Positions 7,392-17,238 of a stretch of DNA of 64,000 bases are shown one piece after another (the first letter of the stretch is position 1; every line of letters begins with the position of its first letter). Below the pieces are notes generated by a model. The model was not told where the DNA came from and ran no database searches. It saw nothing but the letters and a program-made list of their open reading frames with translations. The DNA is from Limnohabitans sp. 2KL-17 (GTDB taxonomy: Bacteria > Pseudomonadota > Gammaproteobacteria > Burkholderiales > Burkholderiaceae_C), in the NCBI RefSeq assembly GCF_003063415.1, contig NZ_NESK01000009.1:54739-118738 (forward strand). Reading direction: 5' to 3'. The translations under genes and the position numbers were made by a program.

Positions 7392-8411
7392 ATGCAGAAC
7401 CTCATCGATCCCGCGATTCTTTTTTTCATCTTTGGCGTTCTAGCCGGCACAGTCAAATCGAACCTGGAAATACCGACCGCCATCTCCCGCTTCTTGTCGT
7501 TGTACCTGTTGATGGCCCTGGGCCTGAAGGGCGGCTTCGCGCTGTCGCAGTCCGGCCTGACCGCCCAAGTCGGCGTTAGCCTAGCGGCGGCAATTGCGCT
7601 GGCGGTCACCATTCCTCTGATCGGTTACACCCTTTTGCGCCGCTTTGTCTCGAGCTTTGACGCTGCAGCGATTGCCGCAACCTATGGCTCAGTCAGCGCG
7701 GTGACCTTCGTCACCGCCGTGCAGTACCTTGAAAACCAGGGCGTTGCTTACGGTGGGCACATGGCCGCGGCGATGGCCCTAATGGAGTCGCCCGCCATCA
7801 TCCTGGCGGTCGTGTTTGCCAATTCTTTGCGTCAAAAAGCTGCCTTGAATGAAGGGGTGAACGTGGGGGAGCAAGCCGGTGGCGCAGCCACCCTGGGAGG
7901 GCCACCCACCAAGACCCAGGGCTCTGTAGGTAAGATCCTGCACGAGTCCTTCACAGATGGCGCCCAGTTGCTGTTGCTGGGGGCCATGGTCATCGGCATG
8001 ATCACTGGCGACACCGGCAAGGCCGCCATGCAACCGTTCTCCGGCGACCTGTTCAAGGGCATGCTTTCGTTTTTCCTGCTTGACATGGGCTTGATGGCCG
8101 CACGCAACCTGCCCCAGGTCAAAGGCAAGTCTCCTGTGTTGGTGGCTTATGCCGTGCTGGGGCCCATGGTCCATGCGAGCATCGCTTTGGGCCTTGCTTA
8201 TCTGCTGCAGTTGACCGCTGGTGATGGTGCTTTGCTGATGGTGCTGGCGGCAAGTGCCTCTTACATTGCCGTGCCCGCTGTGCTTAGAAATGCGCTGCCC
8301 GAAGCCGCCCCCTCGCTCTACTTTGGCCTGAGTCTGGGACTGACTTTTCCGCTGAACATCGTGTTTGGCATTCCCGCCTACGTGTCACTGGCACAGGCGC
8401 TGTTAGCGTGA
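7392..8411 (+). CDS. sbtA: SbtA-type sodium-dependent bicarbonate transporter
   Basis: 339-aa inner-membrane protein with about ten hydrophobic segments in two similar halves. It starts MQNLIDPAILFFIFGVLAG and continues with SNLEIPTAISRFLSLYLLMALGLKGG, the typical opening of the SbtA (DUF897) family. The AATYGSVSAVTFVTAV segment and the C-terminal ASASYIAVPAVLRNALPEA repeat motif also match. Family members import bicarbonate with Na+. It heads an operon with a DUF6671 gene 7 bp downstream and is divergent from a CbbR/CmpR-like regulator. In cyanobacteria the partner is the PII-like protein SbtB, which is absent here. Confidence 0.92.
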   Translation: MQNLIDPAILFFIFGVLAGTVKSNLEIPTAISRFLSLYLLMALGLKGGFALSQSGLTAQVGVSLAAAIALAVTIPLIGYTLLRRFVSSFDAAAIAATYGSVSAVTFVTAVQYLENQGVAYGGHMAAAMALMESPAIILAVVFANSLRQKAALNEGVNVGEQAGGAATLGGPPTKTQGSVGKILHESFTDGAQLLLLGAMVIGMITGDTGKAAMQPFSGDLFKGMLSFFLLDMGLMAARNLPQVKGKSPVLVAYAVLGPMVHASIALGLAYLLQLTAGDGALLMVLAASASYIAVPAVLRNALPEAAPSLYFGLSLGLTFPLNIVFGIPAYVSLAQALLA

Positions 8412-8418
8412 GTGGCGC

Positions 8419-9276
8419 ATGACTGCATCCCACCCCACTTTCTACGCCGGACGTCAGGTGGCTTTCCTGACGCAACACGGCAAGCAGGACCTGGTGCGAG
8501 GATCACTCGAAACGGCGCTGAGATGCCAGCTGGTGCACACCGACGGTTTTGACACCGACCAATTGGGGGCCTTTACGCGTGAACAAGCCAGGCCCGGCTC
8601 CCAAATCGAGGCCGCACGCAAAAAGGCCGAGCTCGGCATGGCGCTGACTGGGGCCCACCTCGGCCTGGCGAGTGAAGGCTCTTTTGGAACCGACCCCTTC
8701 GGAGCCTTCATTCCCTGGAACACCGAGGTGGTGCTTTGGGTTGATCAAGTGGCGGGCATTGAGGTGACCGGTTTTGCCCACGGACCCGCCCAAAGCCTGC
8801 ACCGAACGGTGCGAACAACAAAAGAGCTGCAACGCTTTGCCGCCGATGCACGCTTTCCCGAACACCATCTTGTGCTGCGGCCCGGACACCAGAACCATCC
8901 GGATGTTTTCAAGAACCTGAGCGATGCAGCGGCGCTGGAACGCGCCTTCCATCTGGCCCGCCAGCAAACTCCAAGCGGTGAGGTATTTGCCGAGAATGAT
9001 CTGCGGGCCTTTGCCAATCCCACACGGCAGAAAATGATCATCAAGGCAACCGAGGAACTGATCCAAAAACTGCGTTCGGAATGCCCAAGTTGTGACACGC
9101 CGGGCTTCTGGTTAAGTCAGCAAATCCCTGGTCTGCCCTGCCGTGGCTGCGGCAGCTTGACCCGATTGCCCAAAGCAGAAATCTGGGGCTGCAAAAAATG
9201 CGCCCACGAAGAGCAACGGAAAGTCCACACCCAGTCCTGGGCCGATCCCGCCCGGTGTGATTCCTGCAACCCTTAA
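8419..9276 (+). CDS. DUF6671 family protein with C-terminal zinc ribbons
   Basis: 285-aa soluble protein, probably DUF6671. The N-terminal part reads FYAGRQVAFLTQHGKQDLV and is followed by EAARKKAELGMALTGAHLGLASEGSFG. The C-terminus has paired cysteines (CPSCDTPG, CRGCG, CKKC, CDSC), giving two likely zinc-ribbon knuckles. The start lies 7 bp after sbtA, so co-expression is likely. No catalytic role is known to me; the position suggests it serves or regulates bicarbonate transport, but that is only inference. Confidence 0.75.
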   Translation: MTASHPTFYAGRQVAFLTQHGKQDLVRGSLETALRCQLVHTDGFDTDQLGAFTREQARPGSQIEAARKKAELGMALTGAHLGLASEGSFGTDPFGAFIPWNTEVVLWVDQVAGIEVTGFAHGPAQSLHRTVRTTKELQRFAADARFPEHHLVLRPGHQNHPDVFKNLSDAAALERAFHLARQQTPSGEVFAENDLRAFANPTRQKMIIKATEELIQKLRSECPSCDTPGFWLSQQIPGLPCRGCGSLTRLPKAEIWGCKKCAHEEQRKVHTQSWADPARCDSCNP

Positions 9277-9307
9277 AGCAGAAGGTGGTGAACGTGCCAG
9301 CGGGCGC

Positions 9308-10009
9308 TCAAACCGACCGCATCAAGCCGCCATCGATGCGTATGTTTTGACCGGTGATGTAAGCCGCAGCGTCTGAGGCCAAAAAGGCGATGGTCGCAGC
9401 CACTTCTTCGCTGGTGCCATAGCGCTGCATGGGCACGCTCTCACGGCGCTCTTCTTTGGCAGGCAAGCTGTCGATCCAGCCCGGCAGCACATTGTTCATG
9501 CGCACGTTGTGCGTGGCGTGTTCGTCGGCAAACAACTTGGTGAAAGCGGCCAGCCCGGCGCGAAACACCGCCGATGTCGGAAACATGGGGCTGGGCTCGA
9601 CCACCCAAGCACTGGAAATGTTGACGATGGCGCCCGCATTTTGCTGAACCATGATGGGTGCCACCACGCGTGCAACGCGCACCACGTTCATCAAATACAT
9701 GTCCATACCCAGGTGCCACTGTGCATCGGTGAGTTCCAGCACCGGGCCTTTAGGGCCATGACCTGCACTGTTGACCAGCACATCGATTCGGCCCCAGCGC
9801 GCCATGACCAAATCTGTCAGTTTCTGGATGTCTTCAACCGACTGGTTCGAGCCGGTCATGCCGATACCGCCAAGCTCGTTGCCAAGGGCCTCGCCTTTGC
9901 CGGAAGAAGACAGCACGGCCAACTGATAGCCGTCCTGCGCCAGTTTGCGCGCCGCTGCAGCACCCATGCCACTGCCGCCACCCATCACCATCGCTACTTT
10001 CGTTGTCAT
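9308..10009 (-). CDS. Divergent SDR-family oxidoreductase
   Basis: 233-aa short-chain dehydrogenase/reductase fold. It has the cofactor motif MVMGGGSGMGAAAARKL, a VNSAGHG motif and a C-terminal GQNIRIDGGLMRSV. The catalytic YxxxK is not intact: the equivalent stretch reads TSAVFRAGLAAF, with the Tyr and Lys positions apparently Ser and Arg. Activity may therefore be altered. The frame is open to 10048, but ATG 10009 has a strong AAAGGAC ribosome-binding site. It follows the RND pump gene on the same strand after 74 bp, so it may be read through from that operon. Confidence 0.85.
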   Translation of the reverse strand: MTTKVAMVMGGGSGMGAAAARKLAQDGYQLAVLSSSGKGEALGNELGGIGMTGSNQSVEDIQKLTDLVMARWGRIDVLVNSAGHGPKGPVLELTDAQWHLGMDMYLMNVVRVARVVAPIMVQQNAGAIVNISSAWVVEPSPMFPTSAVFRAGLAAFTKLFADEHATHNVRMNNVLPGWIDSLPAKEERRESVPMQRYGTSEEVAATIAFLASDAAAYITGQNIRIDGGLMRSV

Positions 10010-10083
10010 GTGCTTGTCCTTTGCCTTCTTTTGCTGTTTGCTCACCATTTACCAAAGAGCCATTTCAGCCAGTCCGCCTGGCA

Positions 10084-13000
10084 TCACCGTTTTGCTGGCG
10101 CCTGCCGGGCAGACCCTGTCCATCGGCCATACACCCGGCCCGCCCACTGCCCCAGGTCGTCCAGATAAGTGAACACCACCGGAATCACCAGCAAGCTCAG
10201 CACCGTGCTGGTGAGCAAACCACCAATCACGGCAATTGCCATGGGTGAGCGAAAGCTCGTGTCTGCGGCGCCCCAACCCACGGCAATGGGCAGCATGCCT
10301 GCGCCCATGGCGATGGTGGTCATCACGATGGGTCGGGCGCGCTTGTGGCAGGCATCCAGCATGGCATCCCAGCGGCTCATGCCGGGCACAGCGGGGTGTT
10401 CGCCTTCAGCGGGTTTGCCGCGCCGCGCTTCGATGGCGTATTCGACCAACAAAATCGAATTTTTGGTGGCGATGCCCATGAGCATGATCAGGCCGATGAG
10501 CGAGGGCATGGAAAAGCTTTTTTGCGCGATCAGCAAGCCCACAAACGCGCCGCCCAGCGACAAGGGCAGCGCCGCCAGAATGGTGACGGGGTGCAAGAAG
10601 CCCTTGAACAGCAGCACCAGCACGATGTAGATGCACAGCACGCCAACCATCATGGCCAAACCAAAGCTGGCAAAGAGTTCGCCCATGACTTCGGCATCGC
10701 CCACTTCAACCACTTTCACCCCCGGCGGCAGGCTTTGCAGCGCAGGCAGTTTTTGCACCGCTTGCGTCACGTCGCCCAAAGGCATGCCCGACAACTCGAT
10801 CTCGAAGTTGATGTTGCGCTGGCGGTCGTAACGGTCGATCACGGCCGGCCCGCCTGCCACCTCAATGCTGGCCACCTGGCCCAGCATGACAGGGCCACGG
10901 CTACCGGGCACCATCAGGCGCTCCAGCGTGGCGAGGTCCTTGCGCGCCTCGTCGTCCAGCTTGACGACGATGGGCACCTGACGCTGCGACAAGTTCAGCT
11001 TGGGCAGGGCAGCGTCGTAGTCGCCCAGCGTGGCCACGCGCAAGGTGTCGCTGATGGCCGCGCTGGTCACGCCCAGGTCCGCTGCTTTGGCAAAGTCGGG
11101 GCGCACCGCAATTTCGGGGCGCACCAGGCTGGCGGTCGAGGCGATCGAGCCCAGGCCGCTGATGGTGCGCAAGTCACGCTCAACCGACATGGCTGCAGTT
11201 TGCAGGGCCTGCGCGTCTTCGCCCGTGAGCACCAGAATGTATTTTTCACCCGAGCCGCCCAGGCCCACCTTGCTGCGCACACCCGGCAGCTGCTGCAAGG
11301 CGGTGCGGATTTTGTTTTCAATGTCCTGCTTGCGCGGGCGGGTGCCGCGCTCTGTCAGCTGAATGGTCAGGGTGGCTTTGCGCACCTCGGCCGCGCCACC
11401 CCCGGCAAAGGGGTCGGCGCCTGCACTGCCCCCACCGATGGTGGTGTAGACACTTTGCACGTGCTGCACCTGCGCCAGCAAAGTGCGGGCCTGTTCGGCG
11501 CTGGCCTGGGTTTGCGCCAAAGTAGCGCCTGGGGGCAACTCCACATAAACCTGGGTCTGCGAGTTGTCATCGGGCGGGATAAAGCCCTTGGGCAGCAAAG
11601 GCACCAGCATGATGGAGCCGATGAAAAACAGCGTGGCCATGACCATCGTGGCCAGCCGATGCTTCATGCACCAAGTGGCCCAGACCATGTAGCGAGTCAG
11701 CCAGCCCGGCTCGTGCGCGGCAGTCACAATGGGCTTGAGGATGTAGGCCGCCATCATGGGCGTGAGCACACGGGCCACCACCAGCGAGGCAAACACCGCC
11801 AGCGATGCTGTCCAGCCAAACTGCTTGAAGAACTTGCCAGGAATACCAGCCATAAAAGCCGTGGGCAAAAACACCGCGATCAGGGTGAACGTGGTAGCGA
11901 TCACGGCCAGCCCGATCTCGTCGGCGGCTTCCATGGCAGCCTGGTACGGCGACTTGCCCATGCGCAAATGGCGCACGATGTTTTCCACCTCGACAATCGC
12001 GTCATCGACCAGCACGCCAATCACCAAAGACAGCGCCAGCAAGGTCACCACGTTGATCGAAAAGCCCAGGTAAGCCATGCCAATGAAGGCCGGAATGACC
12101 GACAGCGGCAAAGCCACAGCCGACACGAACGTGGCGCGCCAGTCGCGCAAAAACAGCCACACCACCAGCACGGCCAAGAGGGCCCCTTCGTACAGCAGCA
12201 CCAAAGAGCCTTTGTATTCCTCTTCCACCGGGGTCACAAAATCAAAAGCCTCGGTGATCTCGATGTCGGGGTTTTGTGCCTTGAAGTCGGCCAACGCTTG
12301 GCGCACCAGATGGCCCACGGCCACTTCGCTTTCGCCCTTGCTGCGTACCACCTCAAAACCCACCACCGGTGTGCCGTTCAAGCTGGCCGCCGAGCGCGCG
12401 TCGGCCAGCGTGTCGCTGACAGTGGCCACCTGGTCCAGGCGAACACGCCCACCACGCGATGTGGCCAGCTCGATCTGGCCGACTTCTTGCGCCGTCTTGA
12501 CAGTGGCCATGGTGCGCACCGGCTGCTCGCCCGCGCCCAAATCCATGCGCCCACCCGAGCCTTCTTGCTGCACCTGCTTGAGTTGCCGCGACACCTCGGC
12601 CGCCGTGATGCCCAGTGACTGCAGGCGGTTCACGTCCAGCGCGATGCGCACCTCACGGGTCACGCCACCCACGCGGTTGACGGCGCCCACGCCGCGCAGC
12701 GACAAGAGCTTGCGCGTGATGTCGTTGTCGACCCGCCAGGACAGTGCTTCGTCGTCCATGCGGCCAGAGCGCACGGTGTAGGCCAGCACAGGCGTGCCCG
12801 CCAGGTTGAGCTTTTGCACAATCGGATCGCGCAAGTCACTGGGCAAGTCGGCGCGGACGCCCTGGATGGCCGAGCGCACATCGTCGACGGCTTCCTGCAC
12901 TGGCTTTTCCATGCGGAACTCGGCCGTGATTGAGACAGAGCCATCTTGCACTTTGGTGGTGATGTGCTTCAGGCCTTGCAGCGGCGCCAGCGCATTTTCC

Positions 13001-13203
13001 AGCTTGCGGGCCACATCGGTTTCGAGCTGCGAGGGCGCTGCGCCCGGCAAGCTGGCATTGACCGTGATGGTGGGCAAGTCCAGGTCAGGGAAGTTTTGCA
13101 CCTTCATGCTGCCGAAGGCGATCAGTCCCGCCACCGACAGCAGCACAAACAGCATGACCGCCGGAATCGGGTTGCGGATCGACCAAGAAGAGACGTTGAG
13201 CAT
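10084..13203 (-). CDS. RND efflux transporter permease (HAE1 family)
   Basis: 1039-aa inner-membrane proton-driven drug/solute exporter. It begins SWSIRNPIPAVMLFVLLSVAGLIAFGSM (first transmembrane helix). Two large periplasmic loops and the usual RND transmembrane blocks follow, including ALSLVIGVLVDDAIVEVENIVRH with the conserved acidic pair of helix 4. The second-half helix block GLIMLMGIATKNSILLVEYA is also present. The frame is open to 13269, but ATG 13203 has AGGGA upstream and starts at the family N-terminus. The adaptor gene ends 10 bp upstream. No outer-membrane TolC-type partner is in the window, so an unlinked one is probably used. Substrate unknown. Confidence 0.93.
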   Translation of the reverse strand: MLNVSSWSIRNPIPAVMLFVLLSVAGLIAFGSMKVQNFPDLDLPTITVNASLPGAAPSQLETDVARKLENALAPLQGLKHITTKVQDGSVSITAEFRMEKPVQEAVDDVRSAIQGVRADLPSDLRDPIVQKLNLAGTPVLAYTVRSGRMDDEALSWRVDNDITRKLLSLRGVGAVNRVGGVTREVRIALDVNRLQSLGITAAEVSRQLKQVQQEGSGGRMDLGAGEQPVRTMATVKTAQEVGQIELATSRGGRVRLDQVATVSDTLADARSAASLNGTPVVGFEVVRSKGESEVAVGHLVRQALADFKAQNPDIEITEAFDFVTPVEEEYKGSLVLLYEGALLAVLVVWLFLRDWRATFVSAVALPLSVIPAFIGMAYLGFSINVVTLLALSLVIGVLVDDAIVEVENIVRHLRMGKSPYQAAMEAADEIGLAVIATTFTLIAVFLPTAFMAGIPGKFFKQFGWTASLAVFASLVVARVLTPMMAAYILKPIVTAAHEPGWLTRYMVWATWCMKHRLATMVMATLFFIGSIMLVPLLPKGFIPPDDNSQTQVYVELPPGATLAQTQASAEQARTLLAQVQHVQSVYTTIGGGSAGADPFAGGGAAEVRKATLTIQLTERGTRPRKQDIENKIRTALQQLPGVRSKVGLGGSGEKYILVLTGEDAQALQTAAMSVERDLRTISGLGSIASTASLVRPEIAVRPDFAKAADLGVTSAAISDTLRVATLGDYDAALPKLNLSQRQVPIVVKLDDEARKDLATLERLMVPGSRGPVMLGQVASIEVAGGPAVIDRYDRQRNINFEIELSGMPLGDVTQAVQKLPALQSLPPGVKVVEVGDAEVMGELFASFGLAMMVGVLCIYIVLVLLFKGFLHPVTILAALPLSLGGAFVGLLIAQKSFSMPSLIGLIMLMGIATKNSILLVEYAIEARRGKPAEGEHPAVPGMSRWDAMLDACHKRARPIVMTTIAMGAGMLPIAVGWGAADTSFRSPMAIAVIGGLLTSTVLSLLVIPVVFTYLDDLGQWAGRVYGRWTGSARQAPAKR

Positions 13204-13213
13204 GGCGTCCCTT

Positions 13214-14323
13214 TTATTTGGCGACAGCGGCGGGGGCTGCTGCATCGACCACGCGCACAGTGTCGCCATGGTTCAAAAATGCACCGCCACTGGCCACCAC
13301 GCGCGCATCGGATTTGAGACCGCTGAGCACCTCCACACGGTCACCGCTTTGGCGTCCGGTTTGAACCTTGATTTGGCTGACCTTCTGATCTGCCCCCAGC
13401 GTGTACACATAACTGAAACCATCGCGCACCACCACCGCCGTTTGCGGCACGGTCAATGCCGGGCTTTGCCCCAGGGTGATTTCGCCTTTGGCAAACATGC
13501 CCGCCCGGGCACTGCCGGTTTGCGCGGGCAAATCCACGTACACCAAGGCGTTGCGGGTTTGCGCATCGACCGAGGGGGCCACCATGCGCACCTTGCCTTG
13601 CAACTGCTGACCGCTGGCGGCCACGACCTGCACAGGCGCACCCAGGTTGATGCGACCGATTTCAGCAGCCGTCACTTCAGCCCGCCACTCGATGCGACCT
13701 TGCCGGATCAGCCTGAACAATTCGGTGCCCACGCCCACCACGCTGCCCACGGTGGCCTGGCGTGAAGAGATCACGCCCGCATCGGGCGCGCGCACCTGGG
13801 TTTGTGACAAGCGCAGGTTTTGCAATTGCACCAAAGCACGCCCCGATTGCACGCGTGCCAGCGCCGAAGCTTCAGCGGCCAAGGCTTGACTCAGTTGTGC
13901 AGGGCTGAAAAAGCCTTGCTGCTGCAAGCTGCGGGCACGGTCAGCCTGGACTTTGGCTTCTTGCGCGCTGGCAGAAGCTTCGGCCAGGCTGGCATCGGCC
14001 TGCGCCAACTCAGCACGCAAGGTATCGGCCTGCAAGGTGGCCAGCACATCGCCCTTTTGCACACGGTCGCCCACGTTCACACGCACCTCGGTGACCTTCA
14101 GACCATTGGCTTCGGCGCCAATCACGGCTTCTTGCCAAGCGGCCAGGTTGCCATTGGCGCTGATTTTTTGGGGCAGGTTGCCCGTCTGGGGTTGCGCCAC
14201 GGTCACTGTCAAGGAAGGCTTTGCAGGGGCTGGCAACTTGCCGTCTTCAGCGGCCCAGCCCGTACTGATGAAACCCGCGAAAACCCATACCCCCGCCCCA
14301 ATCCATGCACCGCTTTTTTTCAT
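13214..14323 (-). CDS. RND efflux periplasmic adaptor (membrane fusion protein)
   Basis: 369-aa adaptor linking the RND pump to an outer-membrane channel. A cleavable signal peptide (about residues 1-24, ending STGWA) has no lipobox. The lipoyl/biotinyl-like half motif QKISANGNLAAWQEAVIGAEANG is followed by VTEVRVNVGDRVQKGDVLATL. An alpha-helical hairpin (about residues 105-165, rich in Ala/Gln/Ser) precedes the second lipoyl half RAPDAGVISSRQATVGSVV. Beta-barrel and membrane-proximal domains complete it. It is first in the leftward operon; the permease starts 10 bp after its stop. Confidence 0.92.
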   Translation of the reverse strand: MKKSGAWIGAGVWVFAGFISTGWAAEDGKLPAPAKPSLTVTVAQPQTGNLPQKISANGNLAAWQEAVIGAEANGLKVTEVRVNVGDRVQKGDVLATLQADTLRAELAQADASLAEASASAQEAKVQADRARSLQQQGFFSPAQLSQALAAEASALARVQSGRALVQLQNLRLSQTQVRAPDAGVISSRQATVGSVVGVGTELFRLIRQGRIEWRAEVTAAEIGRINLGAPVQVVAASGQQLQGKVRMVAPSVDAQTRNALVYVDLPAQTGSARAGMFAKGEITLGQSPALTVPQTAVVVRDGFSYVYTLGADQKVSQIKVQTGRQSGDRVEVLSGLKSDARVVASGGAFLNHGDTVRVVDAAAPAAVAK

Positions 14324-14474
14324 GACGCTTTCTCTTTTATGAACACCCTGTCAGCAAGCAAGGAGTTTAGCGGGAAGGTTTTTCCAGCGGTTTCAGAAGG
14401 AAAAGTTTTGCATGCCTTGTCAAGCAGCCCTGCTGCACAGGCGCCGTCACAAGCGCAATGGTCGCGGGGGCCTG

Positions 14475-17213
14475 CTAGCCCATCACCACGCGCCACAAGG
14501 CCAGCACCGCTTCGCGCTCACTGGCCAAGTCCTTCAAGGGCACGTCTGTGGGCTCTTCGTTCAAGCGCGCCCGATGCTGCACCCGGCGCATCTCCCGGTA
14601 AGCATTGGCGGCCGACTCGCCCACCCCTTTGGGCAACAATCCGGCCTTTTCTGCTCGCAGCAGCAAGGCAATGTTGCCCACGTTGTCCGCCAACTCGGTG
14701 TGCGCGGCGGTGTGCAGCAGCACCAAATACTGCACGGCAAATTCGGCATCGACCATGGCGCCGGGGCTGTGCTTGACGTCAAAGCGGTCCGCCTTGACCG
14801 GGTGGCCCTGGCGTACCCGTTCGCGCATGGCCACAATTTCGGCCTTGAGGCTGGCGGCATCGCGGGGGGCACTGATGACGGCGTAGCGGACGGCATCAAA
14901 ACGCGGCGCCAAAGAGGGCAGGCCCATGACAAATCGGGCGCGTGTCATGGCCTGGTGTTCCCAGGTCCAGGCGGTATTGCTGCCACGCTGCTGCTGGTAG
15001 TCGGCATAGGCCTCAAAGCGGGTGACCAACAAGCCCGAGTTGCCGTTGGGGCGCAAGGCCGTGTCAATTTCGTACAAATCGCCATCCGCTGTTTTGACAG
15101 TCATCCAGTTGATGAGCTTTCGAACATAGCCGGCATAAATTTCTTGTGCCCGTTCATCGGCATCCTCATAGACAAAAACGATGTCCAGGTCACTGCCATA
15201 ACCCAGCTCTTTGCCGCCCAACTTACCGTAGCCAATGATGGCAATGGCTGGTTCTTCACGGTGGCGGATTTTCAGGCGGCTCCAGCACCAGCGGGCGGTC
15301 ACGCGCAGCACAGCATCGGCCAGGGCACTCAGGTCATCGGCCACTTGCTCTACCGTGAGCACGCCCTCGACGTCACGAGCCAGCGTGCGGAACTGCTCGG
15401 CGTGGTGGGCTCGGCGAAGCAGATTAAGCAGGCTTTCCTCGTCATCTTCGCCCGTGCGCCTGAGGGCCTCAAGCCGCGCTTGCAACTCCTCCTCGAATTC
15501 TGCGGCGTCAAACCGGCTGTCGAACAGATTGCCACCGGCCAACTCATCGATCACGCCGGGGTGTTGCAGCAAATAACGCGCAGGCCACTTGGCAGCGCCC
15601 AGCAGGCGCAACAAGCGCTCATGCACCGAAGGCCGCTCCAGCATGAGCGCCAGGTAACTTTCCCGGCGAAGCAAGGGCTCGATCCAGTCGACCATGCGCA
15701 GCACCGCCTCTTCGCCGATGCGCCCCTCTTCCAGCCAATGGGCCGTGCGTTGCAACAAGCGCATCAGGCGTCCACGGGCATCATCGCGCAGCGCTTGGAC
15801 CCGAAGGTTGCCCGGCCATTCGGCCAGGCGTTCGCCGATACGGCCTGTAAAGACAGCAGCAATGCCATCCAGATCGGTCGATTCCCGTTGCCCGTTTTTA
15901 CCGTTGCAGCCTTTGCATTCCCGGTCGCCGCCCAGCAAGGTGTCGAACTCCTGTGCCACCACTTCCCGGTGCGCATCCAGGTCTGTCAGAAATGCACCCG
16001 CATGGGGATAACCCAAGGTCTGTGCGATCCACTTGAGGTCGTCGTCCCGGGTGGGCAGCACATGGGTTTGCTGGTCGTCCAGGTACTGGATACGGTGTTC
16101 CACCTGACGCAAAAAAACATAGGCCGCGCTCAGCGCATGGGCTGTGACCTGGGGCATGAGCCCCGCTTTGGCGACACGCTGCAAGGCGTTCAGGGTGGGG
16201 CGGGTGCGCAGCTCGGGGAATTGCCCGCCACGAACCACCTGCAACAGCTGAACGGTGAATTCGATCTCGCGAATGCCGCCACGCGACAGCTTGACATCAT
16301 TGGCGCGCTCGGGTCGGCCCGCACTCCGCTTGGCCGCGTGTTCGCGAATTTGCTGATGCAACGTGCGCAACGACTCGAACACGTTGTAGTCGAGGTAGCG
16401 GCGAAACACAAAGGGCAAAACCACCCCGCGCATGGCCTGGGCAGAGCCATTGACCACCGCACTGCGGGGCGCGACCACCCGGCTTTTCATCCACGCAAAA
16501 CGCTCCCACTCTCGGCCCTGCACCAGCAAATACTCCTCCAGAGCATCCAGCGAGACCACGCTGGGGCCAGAGTTACCGTTTGGCCTGAGGGCCAGATCCA
16601 CCCGAAAAACAAAGCCGTGGTCCGTGGTCTCACCAATCAAGGCGTACATGCGCTTGACGGCGCGGGTGAAGTACTCCTGGCACGACACCTTGTTGCGGCC
16701 TTCGCTGTTGCCGAGCGTTTCCCCGTCTTCGTCGTACACATAAATCAGGTCAATGTCACTGGACACATTCAGCTCACGGGCGCCCAGCTTGCCCATGCCG
16801 AGGATCCACATTTCAGCGCGCTGGCCATTGGCCTTGGTGGGCGCACCATGCAGGACATCCAGATCGGACATGACCTGCTGCCAGGCGATGTTGAGGGCGA
16901 CTTCGGCCAACCAGGTCATGCCTTGCATCACCACGTCCAGTGAGGCCTGCCGGGTGCAGTCCAGCTGGGCCAGACGCTCCAGTGTGAGCTGGCGCAACAC
17001 CCGCAAGGCCGCACCTGTGTCCAGGCCCGTCGCCTGCAAGGCCACATAGGCCGCGTTCAGGCTGTTTCGAGTTGGGGGGCCAGGTGGCAGCAAGTGCAGC
17101 ACATCGGCATAACGCCGGTGCAATCGCTGGACAAAGCGGGAATACAGGGGCAAATCAGCTGGGCTGGCATGATGTGCGGCCGGTGGCTCATTCATGGGCT
17201 GGCTGCGGGTCAT
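14475..17213 (-). CDS. glnE: Bifunctional glutamine-synthetase adenylyltransferase/adenylyl-removing enzyme
   Basis: 912-aa GlnE, which adenylylates and de-adenylylates glutamine synthetase in response to PII. Two nucleotidyltransferase domains are visible. The N-terminal one (about residues 125-190) contains LGARELNVSSDIDLIYVYDEDGE. The C-terminal one (about residues 675-725) contains LGGKELGYGSDLDIVFVYEDADE, with the GS-x-D-x-D metal residues. Length matches the family. The start at 17213 has an AGGAATT ribosome-binding site; ATG 17198 has none. It is divergent from yhdP, with only 25 bp between the proposed starts, so the promoters must overlap the opposite gene's leader. Confidence 0.96.
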   Translation of the reverse strand: MTRSQPMNEPPAAHHASPADLPLYSRFVQRLHRRYADVLHLLPPGPPTRNSLNAAYVALQATGLDTGAALRVLRQLTLERLAQLDCTRQASLDVVMQGMTWLAEVALNIAWQQVMSDLDVLHGAPTKANGQRAEMWILGMGKLGARELNVSSDIDLIYVYDEDGETLGNSEGRNKVSCQEYFTRAVKRMYALIGETTDHGFVFRVDLALRPNGNSGPSVVSLDALEEYLLVQGREWERFAWMKSRVVAPRSAVVNGSAQAMRGVVLPFVFRRYLDYNVFESLRTLHQQIREHAAKRSAGRPERANDVKLSRGGIREIEFTVQLLQVVRGGQFPELRTRPTLNALQRVAKAGLMPQVTAHALSAAYVFLRQVEHRIQYLDDQQTHVLPTRDDDLKWIAQTLGYPHAGAFLTDLDAHREVVAQEFDTLLGGDRECKGCNGKNGQRESTDLDGIAAVFTGRIGERLAEWPGNLRVQALRDDARGRLMRLLQRTAHWLEEGRIGEEAVLRMVDWIEPLLRRESYLALMLERPSVHERLLRLLGAAKWPARYLLQHPGVIDELAGGNLFDSRFDAAEFEEELQARLEALRRTGEDDEESLLNLLRRAHHAEQFRTLARDVEGVLTVEQVADDLSALADAVLRVTARWCWSRLKIRHREEPAIAIIGYGKLGGKELGYGSDLDIVFVYEDADERAQEIYAGYVRKLINWMTVKTADGDLYEIDTALRPNGNSGLLVTRFEAYADYQQQRGSNTAWTWEHQAMTRARFVMGLPSLAPRFDAVRYAVISAPRDAASLKAEIVAMRERVRQGHPVKADRFDVKHSPGAMVDAEFAVQYLVLLHTAAHTELADNVGNIALLLRAEKAGLLPKGVGESAANAYREMRRVQHRARLNEEPTDVPLKDLASEREAVLALWRVVMG

Positions 17214-17238
17214 AATTCCTGCTGACTTTCTGATTCAA

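Noticed and set aside
10345..12618. Very long open frame (757 codons) on the plus strand
   Set aside because: It is antisense to the RND permease, His/Gln-rich and without any domain; a shadow of high-GC coding.
14412..16943. 843-codon open frame on the plus strand
   Set aside because: Antisense to glnE with no recognisable motif; composition is that of a shadow frame.
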